Shown: piece after piece, positions 8,164 to 14,715 of the stretch | Layout of the letters: every line of letters starts with the position of its first letter | How positions within the stretch are numbered: position 1 is the first letter of the stretch | NCBI GenBank assembly: GCA_007133925.1 | Contig: SLLU01000086.1 | Location: 1 to 17,048, forward strand | Direction of reading: 5' to 3' | Origin: Candidatus Halarchaeoplasma halalkaliphilum | GTDB lineage: Archaea; Thermoplasmatota; Thermoplasmata; Halarchaeoplasmatales; Halarchaeoplasmataceae | Length of the DNA: 17,048 nt | Translations under genes and position numbers: made by a program | Notes under the pieces: generated by a model | What the model saw: only the letters and a program-made list of their open reading frames with translations | The model's database searches: none | What the model was told of the DNA's origin: nothing

Positions 8164-8330
8164 GTTATCACCAGCACGCTCAACTCTTTGAATACCAGGA
8201 ACAGGAATACGATGAAACCTATCACCAGGGCCACAGTTGCCCATATCTGGGATATGATTAACAGCAGATAGAGCTTTGCCCTCTTATCAGGTGTATCGAA
8301 GTATCTCTCCATGAGGCCCTTCAGGGTCAT
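8160..8330 (-). CDS. Small single-pass membrane protein between atpD and hutI
   Basis: A 56-residue reading frame, short enough to be missed by length-filtered gene callers. It begins MTLKGLMERYFDTPDKRAK, a basic/amphipathic N-terminus with a DTPDKRAK element, followed by a hydrophobic segment (about 21-48) and a short tail (KELSVLVIT). The ATG at 8330 overlaps the subunit D stop as ATGA, and its own stop overlaps the hutI ATG as ATGA. This double translational coupling strongly suggests a real gene. A single helix with the basic side inside is predicted. The function is unknown; a membrane helper of the neighbouring ATP synthase is possible but is only inference. Confidence 0.72.
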   Translation of the reverse strand: MTLKGLMERYFDTPDKRAKLYLLLIISQIWATVALVIGFIVFLFLVFKELSVLVIT

Positions 8331-8959
8331 CCCTCCCGGCTCTCCATGATAGCCTTTATCTTCTTGCGCCTGAAGAAATCTTCCCTCTCCCTTTCCTCAA
8401 TCTGCCTCTCGATGTACGTTATGGTTGCTTCCAGTCGGGGTATGTAGATGTATTCCAGGGCGTTGACCCTCCGCTTGGCCTTCTCTATCTCGTCCGCCAG
8501 GCGGCTTAGCTTACCCTCCACCTCGGCGACCCGGAATGATAATTTCAAGACCTCCCGGAAATTGTTAACTGCCTCATCCAGCTTCACGGTGGTTTCGGCA
8601 TATCCGTAGAATTTTTCTTCCGGTATATGTACATCGAAGGACGGTACCGGTACGCCCATTATATTTTCACCCGAGGTGGGTATGTCTTCCAGGGGCACGG
8701 CTCCCTCGGCTATGCTGCTCACCTCCTTTTTCCCCATTATCATCTGGGCCTCCATGAGGCTTCTGTAGCTATCCTTCAGAAGGGAATTCAACTCGGCCCT
8801 CAGTTCCTTTCTCCTGTCTACTATCTTGAAGAACTCGTTTATCAGGGCGTCCTTTTTTTCGCTCAAAAGCTGATGCCCGTTCTCGGCCAGCATCTTTCTC
8901 TTCCGTATGCGGAGAAGGTCCATCCTGGTGGGCTTCACATCTTCTAGTCGGTCTGCCAT
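8327..8959 (-). CDS. atpD: A/V-type ATP synthase subunit D (central stalk)
   Basis: Subunit D is the coiled-coil rotor shaft that couples rotation of the membrane ring to the A3B3 catalytic head. The 210-residue length is typical. The N-terminal helix carries the family signature DVKPTRMDLLRIRKRKMLAENG, split here by key residues P10, T11, R12 and the KRK stretch. The C-terminal helix carries RRVNALEYIYIPRLEATI and then EEREREDFFRRKKIK. The ORF is open for another 10 codons upstream, but ATG 8959 fits the conserved N-terminus and lies about 32 bp after a TATA-like box at 8988-8995, giving a very short leader. The other ATPase subunits are not in this window, so this gene appears separated from them or stands at the edge of its own unit with the 56-residue gene and hutI. 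Confidence 0.94.
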   Translation of the reverse strand: MADRLEDVKPTRMDLLRIRKRKMLAENGHQLLSEKKDALINEFFKIVDRRKELRAELNSLLKDSYRSLMEAQMIMGKKEVSSIAEGAVPLEDIPTSGENIMGVPVPSFDVHIPEEKFYGYAETTVKLDEAVNNFREVLKLSFRVAEVEGKLSRLADEIEKAKRRVNALEYIYIPRLEATITYIERQIEEREREDFFRRKKIKAIMESREG

Positions 8960-8987
8960 GTAACCGGTGAAAACAATGACAGGGAAC

Positions 8988-8995
8988 ATTTATGC
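8988..8995 (-). promoter_or_regulatory. TATA-like box for atpD
   Basis: On the minus strand, gcataaat preceded by a gaaaa purine stretch is centred about 32 bp before the atpD ATG at 8959. It argues against the longer ORF start at 8989, which would lie inside the box. Confidence 0.5.
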
Positions 8996-9124
8996 TTTTC
9001 CCTCAAAAACACCCTAAGAATGGCATGGAGGCAGTGGACTCTTGGGATCAGATAAACTCAACGGGGAACCCCTTTTTTGAAGATCATATTACGGGAAACA
9101 ATCACCTTTTAACGATCTACGCAG

Positions 9125-9135
9125 CATTAATAAAC
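9125..9135 (+). promoter_or_regulatory. TATA-like box for the ATP10-like gene
   Basis: The sequence cattaataaac is centred about 26 bp before the ATG at 9156, and no ribosome-binding site lies between. A leaderless transcript is inferred. Together with the atpD box it makes the 196-bp gap (8960-9155) a divergent promoter region. Confidence 0.55.
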
Positions 9136-9155
9136 CTGCAGCCACATCCCCCAGG

Positions 9156-9623
9156 ATGGATACAATGAAGGAAACAAGATTTCCCAGGATAAAGGTGGAG
9201 ACCCTTTCCGGCAATGAACTTCTGCTACCGGAAGATACCCAGGGCAAGATGGTTCTCATCGGAGTTGCCTTTGTAAGAGAAGCCCAGGGCATGCTTGATT
9301 CATGGATGGATTACTTCCACCACCTGTGCAGCGAGAACGAGGTGTATGAACTCCCCATCATCGAAAGTTCCTTCTGGAAGATATTTTCCGGGTTCATCGA
9401 CGGAGGTATGAGATCCGGCATACCCAAGGAAAAACACGACTTCGTGGGCACCCATTACGGAGATGCATCCGATTTTGTGGAGGCCCTGGGCATAAAGGAC
9501 AGGAAGCACGGATACGTTTTCCTGGTGGACGAGGAGGGTTACATACGCTTCAGGGGCGAGGGATACATGGACGATGATGGTAAGAGGGAGTTGCTGGAAC
9601 AGGTCAAGGGCATATGCCGTTGA
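9156..9623 (+). CDS. Thioredoxin-fold protein resembling ATP10 ATP-synthase assembly factor
   Basis: A 155-residue soluble protein. The N-terminal FPRIKVETLSGNELLLPED and KMVLIGVAF segments, the DSWMDYF segment (about 48-54), and the late GYVFLVDEEGYIRFRGEGYM block (about 120-139) follow the order I associate with the ATP10 family (Pfam ATP-synt_10). They are also compatible with a general AhpC/TSA-like thioredoxin fold. No CxxC redox motif is present; the two cysteines (HHLCSEN and the terminal GICR) are far apart, so a classical disulfide oxidoreductase role is unlikely. In yeast mitochondria ATP10 helps assemble the Fo sector. The gene is divergent from atpD, which makes an ATPase-related role attractive but unproven. 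The start at 9156 is set by the TATA spacing. Confidence 0.6.
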   Translation: MDTMKETRFPRIKVETLSGNELLLPEDTQGKMVLIGVAFVREAQGMLDSWMDYFHHLCSENEVYELPIIESSFWKIFSGFIDGGMRSGIPKEKHDFVGTHYGDASDFVEALGIKDRKHGYVFLVDEEGYIRFRGEGYMDDDGKRELLEQVKGICR

Positions 9624-9633
9624 ATAGGATAGG

Positions 9634-9645
9634 TGTTTATATAAT
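9634..9645 (+). promoter_or_regulatory. TATA-like box upstream of a possible structured RNA or leader
   Basis: The sequence tttatataataa lies shortly after the stop at 9623. A start about 25 bp downstream would fall near 9665, exactly at the first base of the inverted repeat at 9665-9728. It could drive either a small RNA or a 115-nt leader for the gene at 9781. Confidence 0.4.
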
Positions 9646-9664
9646 AACCATGTCCTGACGTTCA

Positions 9665-9728
9665 ACAACCGAACTATCCGCTGATACGTGCTTTAAAGTG
9701 GTTTTTGATGGAAAAGCACATCGGTTGT
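9665..9728 (+). ncRNA. Candidate structured RNA or 5' leader hairpin
   Basis: Two nested complementary pairs are visible: ACAACCGA (9665-9672) with TCGGTTGT (9721-9728), an 8-bp outer stem, and GTGCTTT (9688-9694) with AAAGCAC (9713-9719), a 7-bp inner stem. The right arms are separated by a single base, while the left side has a 15-nt bulge. A TATA-like box lies about 25 bp before the first base, and an oligo-T (ttttt, 9739-9743) follows. The pairing is read directly from the sequence. Whether it is transcribed is unknown, and chance pairing cannot be excluded. Confidence 0.3.
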
Positions 9729-9780
9729 GGAAGGAAAATTTTTAATCCATGGAACGAGTTTATACCATCGGTCGTTTTAG

Positions 9781-10617
9781 ATGAATCAACAATATCCATC
9801 ACCCTGTCCCAATTGCGGAGGCAGCGTTTGGGACAACGAAACCCAGTGTCGTAATTGCCACAAGTACATAGATCGCTGCAAGAGATGCAGAGCACCCGTG
9901 CACCCTGACCGGGAGACCTGTGCCAGGTGCGGGGCATTCGTTGCCAAGGAACCCCTTCTTCAGGTGAGGACAACCCTTTCCGGGGATAACCTGGCCGGCA
10001 GGGAGATGGTACTTCGGGTTATACTCAGCAACCCCGGGAACGCTCCAACGGAATCCAGGTACCACTTCTCGCTGCCCGAGCCCATGGAAGACGAGATAAG
10101 CGGGGATGGGATATCCGTGGAACCCAGCAGCACCGTGGAGAGAGCTTACAATTTCGTTCCACCCCGTCCGGGCCAGTACACCATACCTGAGTTCGAGGTG
10201 TCCTACACCAGGACGAACGGTGAGGAGAAAACCGTTAAGGTTCCACCTGTCAACTTCCGCATAGACGGCACCCCGGTCATCAAGATCAGTTTAGAATTAA
10301 AAGACCACGAGGTGAAATTGGGCGAAGAGGCAAGGCTCTACGTCACCGTTATCAACAAGGGAACCGCACCTGCCAAGAACCTGCGGTTCAAGGCATTCAC
10401 ACCACCCACCATACATCACCGGGAGACTGACATACTGCTGCCCTCCCTTCAACCGGATGAAGAGCGCACCTGCCTGATCCTTCTCACCCCTCTATTCGAC
10501 GGTGAGCACACCTTCGAGATCAGATCCCAGTACCACACTCCAGCCACCCATAAAGGTGGACCGGAGTTGAAAGAGATCTCATCGGACAGGGTCACCATCA
10601 CCGTTAAAAAGAATTGA
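9781..10617 (+). CDS. Double zinc-ribbon protein with two Ig/CARDB-like domains
   Basis: A 278-residue protein of unknown function, with no clear signal peptide or transmembrane helix. Two zinc ribbons occupy the N-terminus: C9, C12, C23, C26 (CPNCGG...CRNCHKY) and C33, C36, C47, C50 (CKRCRAPV...CARCGAF). Two beta-rich segments follow, at about 58-160 and 163-278. They carry CARDB/DUF11-like cues such as VLRVILSNPGNAPTES and LYVTVINKGTAPAKNL, typical of immunoglobulin-like adhesion or trafficking domains. It looks cytoplasmic or peripheral, unusual for CARDB-type domains, which are mostly exported. The start ATG has no Shine-Dalgarno; an AT-rich element at 9735-9745 could be its TATA box. It ends one base before the stop of the convergent protease gene. 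Confidence 0.75.
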   Translation: MNQQYPSPCPNCGGSVWDNETQCRNCHKYIDRCKRCRAPVHPDRETCARCGAFVAKEPLLQVRTTLSGDNLAGREMVLRVILSNPGNAPTESRYHFSLPEPMEDEISGDGISVEPSSTVERAYNFVPPRPGQYTIPEFEVSYTRTNGEEKTVKVPPVNFRIDGTPVIKISLELKDHEVKLGEEARLYVTVINKGTAPAKNLRFKAFTPPTIHHRETDILLPSLQPDEERTCLILLTPLFDGEHTFEIRSQYHTPATHKGGPELKEISSDRVTITVKKN

Positions 10618-10618
10618 C

Positions 10619-11851
10619 TCAATCTATGGGCGGCCACATACGTTTCGATTCCACGGGTTTTAGCTTCCTCAAAGAGTCGTCCGAGTCAGAACTTGTCTCT
10701 CTACCGCATGTCTTGCACTTCAATCGTCCGTCGGGTAGATAGTCCGCTTTGTAACTCCTGCACTGTGAACACATGAACCCCGCGTTAAGCACCAGGGTGA
10801 GATCCGGTTTTTCCTCCCGGTATTCCTTCGTTTCCCCTTTTGCACCTCTCAACCACCGGAAACCCTCCTTGATGTAGTGATACGTGAAGTACACACCTAC
10901 ACCCATCCAGACCAGGATCAACATCCCCATCATCAACGATGCAGAGGTGGATACCTGACCCACGATGTACATGTAATCCCACGCAAAGTGGAATATGATG
11001 CACGAGTAAAGACCGTCCTTGGCGAAAAGGTATCCGAATATTATACCGCCTATGAACACCTGGGGGAACTTGTATATGTCCCATCCGCCCCCCATGTGGG
11101 CCAGGGAGAAGATGAAAGCGGAGAACAATGTGAGTGACAATATGGGTCCCTCCTTCACACCAAAACCGCCGAATAGGAGTTTCCACGAATCGGCCCTGTT
11201 CTTCATGAGGCCGTATATCATCATGGGCACACCGAAGTACAGCAGTCTGAACATTATCTCCTCCCACACGGCTGCCCTGGTCATGAGGAACACGATCTCA
11301 CCGAAGGGTGCCCTTTCCAATTCCCCCGGCGTGGATGGGGTGGTGCCCGCCAGGGAGATCAACATGAAGTACAGGTAGGACAAAAATATCATGACGCTGA
11401 ACATGAGGGCCAGTCGTGTCAGGGGCTGGTCCATGATCTTGGATGATAGCTCCTTGCTCTTCATGCTCCCTATGTCTTCATCCGCTACGAACCCGGCGCT
11501 CCGGTAGAGCAGGTATGCCAGGGAGATCAATACAGAGGCTACAAGCAGAAAGTAGTACACGGATAGGCCCAATCCACTTAACCTTGCGATACCTATGGGT
11601 ATCAAAATGACCACATAGAGCCACTGTTCACCCACGGTGGTGTGGTCATATACGTGGCCAGTGGAGACCACCATGACCGCGGTGGTGAAAACGAGAAAGG
11701 CCGCGAAGGAAACCACCATGAGCAATGCGAATACGTATCTGATATTGTCCCCAATATCCTCCCCCTCGTTTTTCTTCCGGGTTATCAGACCGTATCCGCA
11801 GTACGGGCAGTCGTCTCCCGCCATGGGGCTGCCGCATTCCGGGCATTTCAT
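10619..11851 (-). CDS. CPBP/CAAX-type intramembrane protease with zinc ribbons at both ends
   Basis: A 410-residue polytopic membrane protein. The protease core shows the motifs of the CPBP (Rce1/Abi) family: EEIMFR (E197, E198, R202), FSLAHMGGG with H252, and FHFAWD (H288, D292), which together form the presumed metal site inside the membrane. At least eight hydrophobic helices are spread between about 38 and 325. A zinc ribbon precedes the first helix (C3, C6, C15, C18), and a second forms the cytoplasmic tail (C361, C364, C379, C382). Family members cleave prenylated proteins or bacteriocin-like peptides, or act as structural proteins; the substrate here is unknown. The ATG at 11851 shares a short divergent promoter with the transporter at 11903. 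Confidence 0.88.
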   Translation of the reverse strand: MKCPECGSPMAGDDCPYCGYGLITRKKNEGEDIGDNIRYVFALLMVVSFAAFLVFTTAVMVVSTGHVYDHTTVGEQWLYVVILIPIGIARLSGLGLSVYYFLLVASVLISLAYLLYRSAGFVADEDIGSMKSKELSSKIMDQPLTRLALMFSVMIFLSYLYFMLISLAGTTPSTPGELERAPFGEIVFLMTRAAVWEEIMFRLLYFGVPMMIYGLMKNRADSWKLLFGGFGVKEGPILSLTLFSAFIFSLAHMGGGWDIYKFPQVFIGGIIFGYLFAKDGLYSCIIFHFAWDYMYIVGQVSTSASLMMGMLILVWMGVGVYFTYHYIKEGFRWLRGAKGETKEYREEKPDLTLVLNAGFMCSQCRSYKADYLPDGRLKCKTCGRETSSDSDDSLRKLKPVESKRMWPPID

Positions 11852-11902
11852 GGTCTCGGATTACGAATAGTCGTTTTAACTATTTCCCTCAAGTGATGAC
11901 CC
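11852..11902. promoter_or_regulatory. Shared bidirectional promoter, 51 bp between start codons
   Basis: Only 51 bp separate the ATG codons of the divergent protease and transporter genes. At the centre is a perfect inverted repeat, AATAGT (11866-11871), seven bases, ACTATT (11879-11884). It contains AT-rich TATA-like sequence on both strands (gttttaactat on plus, tagttaaaac on minus). Its midpoint is 24 bp from the minus ATG and 28 bp from the plus ATG. One near-symmetric TATA element could therefore start leaderless transcripts in both directions, or the repeat could be an operator. Spacing is observed; function is inferred. Confidence 0.5.
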
Positions 11903-13045
11903 ATGGGTTTTTTATCCCATATGTTCTTTTTACCATCAATGAACCGTGAAAGTAGGGGAGTCCCCTTCCGCTTCTACCCCGAGGAATTCTCGGGCGCCTT
12001 CGGGGATTCCATCACCGTGATACCCCTGCTGGTGGGTGTGGCCCTGGTTTCCGGTGCCAGCCTGGGCACCATGCTCCTGTTCTTCGGCATATTCCAGATC
12101 ACCACGGGTCTTTACTACCGCCTGCCCATGCCTGTTGAGCCCATGAAGGCCCTGTCCGCCCTTGTCATAGCCGGGGCACTCACCTATGGCGATATACTGT
12201 TCGCCGGATTCATACTGGGGATAGTCCTTCTCACCGTGGGTTTCATGGGGTTCATGAAAAAGATCGATACCGTTGTACCTCTGTCCGTTGTCAGGGGGAT
12301 ACAGATGGGCCTTGCCCTCATATTCCTGCGAGCCGCATTGGATTATTCCCGGGAGATACCCTGGCTCGCCCTATCGGGTGTCGGGATAGTGCTCTGCTTC
12401 CTTTACCTCAACAACCGATGGAACGTGCCCAACGTCTCAGCGATCATAGTCATAGCCATGGGCATCGTCTATGGTCTCAGCGTTTACGGTAGTCCCCCCG
12501 TGGAGTTTTTGTCCCTCCCGTCCGTTGCCCTTCCAGTACCCGATTCCCTCACCGATTCATTGGTCCAGGGTTCCCTTCCCCAGTTCTTTCTCACCGTTGG
12601 GAACTCCATACTGGCAACATCCCTCCTTTTCTCGGATCTGCTGAAGGAAAAGGTGGACCCGGATTCACTCTCAAAATCCGTGGGCACCATGAACGTTGTA
12701 TCCCCACTGTTCGGTGGAATGCCCATGTGCCACGGTTCCGGCGGCCTGGCCGGGCAGTACAGGTTCGGTGCCAGGACAGGAGCCTCCAACCTGATACTCG
12801 GTTCCGTTTACATAATGCTGGCCCTGGTGGCGGGTTCACCGGACATACTAGCATTCTTCCCCATGGCCATACTCGGTGCCCTGCTGGTGTTCATCGCCAT
12901 CGAACTTGGTATGGCCGGGAGCAAAACGGACATGTGGTCCGTGACCCTGGTGACCGCGTTTGTATCACTGTTTTTCAACATAGGGTACGGCTTCTTTGCC
13001 GGCATCGGGTGCTTCCTGGTGCTGAAGCATTTCCGGGATCCATGA
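11903..13045 (+). CDS. MOT1-type molybdate/sulfate transporter
   Basis: A 380-residue polytopic inner-membrane protein with about ten hydrophobic helices. Two signatures identify the MOT1 branch of the SulP-related superfamily: the PMPVEPMKALSA stretch (about 75-86) and the GGMPMCHGSGGLAGQYRFGA stretch (271-290), followed by RTGAS. The FSGAFGDSITVIPLLV start of the transport core (29-44) also fits. Characterised plant and algal members take up molybdate with high affinity. Prokaryotic relatives are usually annotated as sulfate or molybdate transporters, so molybdate is the likeliest cargo but is unproven. No molybdenum-cofactor gene is nearby. The start at 11903 is favoured by the shared promoter; ATG 11939 is the alternative. 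The gene is followed by a T-rich stretch. Confidence 0.87.
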   Translation: MGFLSHMFFLPSMNRESRGVPFRFYPEEFSGAFGDSITVIPLLVGVALVSGASLGTMLLFFGIFQITTGLYYRLPMPVEPMKALSALVIAGALTYGDILFAGFILGIVLLTVGFMGFMKKIDTVVPLSVVRGIQMGLALIFLRAALDYSREIPWLALSGVGIVLCFLYLNNRWNVPNVSAIIVIAMGIVYGLSVYGSPPVEFLSLPSVALPVPDSLTDSLVQGSLPQFFLTVGNSILATSLLFSDLLKEKVDPDSLSKSVGTMNVVSPLFGGMPMCHGSGGLAGQYRFGARTGASNLILGSVYIMLALVAGSPDILAFFPMAILGALLVFIAIELGMAGSKTDMWSVTLVTAFVSLFFNIGYGFFAGIGCFLVLKHFRDP

Positions 13046-13051
13046 GATGAA

Positions 13052-14656
13052 TCATTTCTTTTTTATTTTGGATGGAACCATCTTGGGCAGTTCTCCATTT
13101 TCCACTTTTTCCGCGATAACATCCCTGAGCTTGAACTTCTGTACCTTTCCCCTGCCCGTGTGGGGAAGGTCCTCCACCACTTCCACGTATCTGGGCACCT
13201 TGGCGCTTGCCACTTTGCCATAGAGTGAATCCACCACATCCTGGGCCGTGAGATCGGAACCCTCGGATGGGACGACCGCGGCAGCCACAACCTCGCCCAG
13301 GTCCTTGTCAGGAACACCCACCACAGCCACTTCTCTTATGGACGGGTGCTCTATGAGGTACTCCTCCAGTTCCCTGGGATAAACGTTGAAGCCTCCCACG
13401 ATGACCATGTCCTTCTTTCTACCAACTATCCGGACGTAGCCCCTCTCGTCCATGGTGGCCAGGTCTCCGGTGTGTAGCCAACCGTCCTCTATGGTCTCGG
13501 CGGTGGCCTCGGGTTTCTTGTAGTAGCCCACCATCACGTTGTATCCCTTGACCAGCAGCTCACCGGTCTCCCCGGGCGGCAAATCGTTGCCCTGGTCGTC
13601 CACCACCCGGATCTCCTGGTCCGGCATCACACGGCCCACTGTCTCGACCCTGTCCTCCACACTGTCGTCGAAGCGGGTCATGGTCACCCCGGGGGATGCC
13701 TCGGTGAGACCGTATGTTATGGATACGTTGCAGCCCAGATCGTTTATCATGGATTTCATGGTCTCCACGGGACAGCTGGACCCGGCCATTATGCCCGTCC
13801 TCAAGCTGCTGGTGTCGTATCCTCCCTTGTGGAAGTGTTCCAGTTCCCTTATGAACATGGTGGGTACCCCGTGTAGCATGGTGGCCTTTTCCTTTTCCAC
13901 CAGTTCCAGAACCTTCTTGGGGTGGAATTCTTCCAGGGGGATCATGGTGCATCCGAATACCACTGAAAGGGTTATGGACATGACGTTGCCGAAACAGTGA
14001 CTGAAGGGGACCGGTATGACCAGTTTATCCTCGTGTGTCGCCTGTAGAATTTCTCCCTGATCGTGGGCGTTCTTCAAGATCTGGTGATGGGTCAGTTGAA
14101 CGCCCTTGGGCTTACCAGTGGTTCCCGATGTGTACAGTATGAAGGTGACGTCGTCCGGGTCCAGGTCCTCCGTCAATGCCTGAGAGTCTCCCTGCCCCTG
14201 CTTAATGGCCTCCTTGTAGGATATGGTGTCTATTACAGAACTCTCCCCTTCCAGCAGCACTATGGTGCTCAGGTCCTCCAGACTCGGGCCCACTTCCTCA
14301 AGGATATCGAGATAATTGTATCTACCGGACCTTTCCGTGGTGATGACCGCCTTTGTGTTTGAATCCCCGAACATGTACTCGATCTCGCTGCTCTTGTACC
14401 ACGGATCAGTGGGCACCACCACTGCTCCTATCTTGGGTATGGCGAACCATGCCACTATCCATTCAGGGTTGTTGGTGAGCCATATGGCGACCTTGTCTCC
14501 CTTCCCCACACCCCTGGATCTTAGAAACTTCGCCAGTTGATCCGCTTCACGGTTCAATTCCTTGTAGGTGATCCTTCGGTCCCCGAATATAATAGCTTCT
14601 TTGTCCGGGTATTCCTCAGCCCTTTCTTCGAGTAAATGTCCTATGGTGGTTTTCAT
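13052..14656 (-). CDS. Acyl-CoA ligase / AMP-forming synthetase
   Basis: Activates a carboxylic acid (probably a medium- or long-chain fatty acid) with ATP and CoA through an acyl-adenylate. The 534 residues show the full set of ANL-superfamily motifs: P-loop LYTSGTTGKPKGV (175-187), YGLTEA (315-320), HTGDLA with D398, the hinge region VGRKKDMVIVGGFNVYPREL (411-430), and the catalytic lysine K504 in GRGKVQKF. The gene is a single unit with its own TATA-like box near 14702-14715, overlapping the trmI stop, and a Shine-Dalgarno sequence GAGGT (14663-14667) six bases before the ATG. It ends in a KIKKK tail. No beta-oxidation genes are in the window, so the substrate class is only a family-level guess. 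Confidence 0.93.
   Translation of the reverse strand: MKTTIGHLLEERAEEYPDKEAIIFGDRRITYKELNREADQLAKFLRSRGVGKGDKVAIWLTNNPEWIVAWFAIPKIGAVVVPTDPWYKSSEIEYMFGDSNTKAVITTERSGRYNYLDILEEVGPSLEDLSTIVLLEGESSVIDTISYKEAIKQGQGDSQALTEDLDPDDVTFILYTSGTTGKPKGVQLTHHQILKNAHDQGEILQATHEDKLVIPVPFSHCFGNVMSITLSVVFGCTMIPLEEFHPKKVLELVEKEKATMLHGVPTMFIRELEHFHKGGYDTSSLRTGIMAGSSCPVETMKSMINDLGCNVSITYGLTEASPGVTMTRFDDSVEDRVETVGRVMPDQEIRVVDDQGNDLPPGETGELLVKGYNVMVGYYKKPEATAETIEDGWLHTGDLATMDERGYVRIVGRKKDMVIVGGFNVYPRELEEYLIEHPSIREVAVVGVPDKDLGEVVAAAVVPSEGSDLTAQDVVDSLYGKVASAKVPRYVEVVEDLPHTGRGKVQKFKLRDVIAEKVENGELPKMVPSKIKKK
13055..13069 (+). terminator. Oligo-T terminator for the MOT1-type gene
   Basis: On the plus strand, ten bases after the transporter stop, the sequence tttcttttttatttt offers the U-rich stretch at which archaeal RNA polymerase commonly stops. 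It lies inside the last codons (a lysine-rich tail) of the convergent acyl-CoA ligase gene. Confidence 0.4.
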
Positions 14657-14701
14657 CTTATTACCTCTTAGAAGTTCTTATTGGCGGCTATCGGAAAATC
14701 C

Positions 14702-14715
14702 GTTATAAGTTTTAC
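14702..14715 (-). promoter_or_regulatory. TATA-like box for the acyl-CoA ligase gene
   Basis: On the minus strand, aaaacttataacg lies about 52 bp before the ATG at 14656. This leaves room for a leader of about 26 nt that carries the GAGGT ribosome-binding site. It is one of the few genes here that looks leadered rather than leaderless. Confidence 0.45.

Noticed and set aside
8164..8244. Upstream extension of hutI by 27 codons
   Set aside because: The conserved HutI N-terminus begins at the ATG at 8163, and the extension would overlap the small membrane protein gene with no family support.
8960..8989. Upstream extension of atpD by 10 codons
   Set aside because: The longer start overlaps the TATA-like box, and the family begins near the DVKPTR signature.
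9063..9078. GGGGAACCCC followed by T6 between atpD and the ATP10-like gene, as a terminator
   Set aside because: The palindrome leaves only a 2-nt loop, and no plus-strand gene precedes it. It may be an operator, but nothing supports that further.
9656..9720. C/D-box guide RNA in the 9624-9780 gap
   Set aside because: CTGA and TGATG-like strings occur, but there is no properly placed terminal C and D box pair, so only a generic structured element is claimed.
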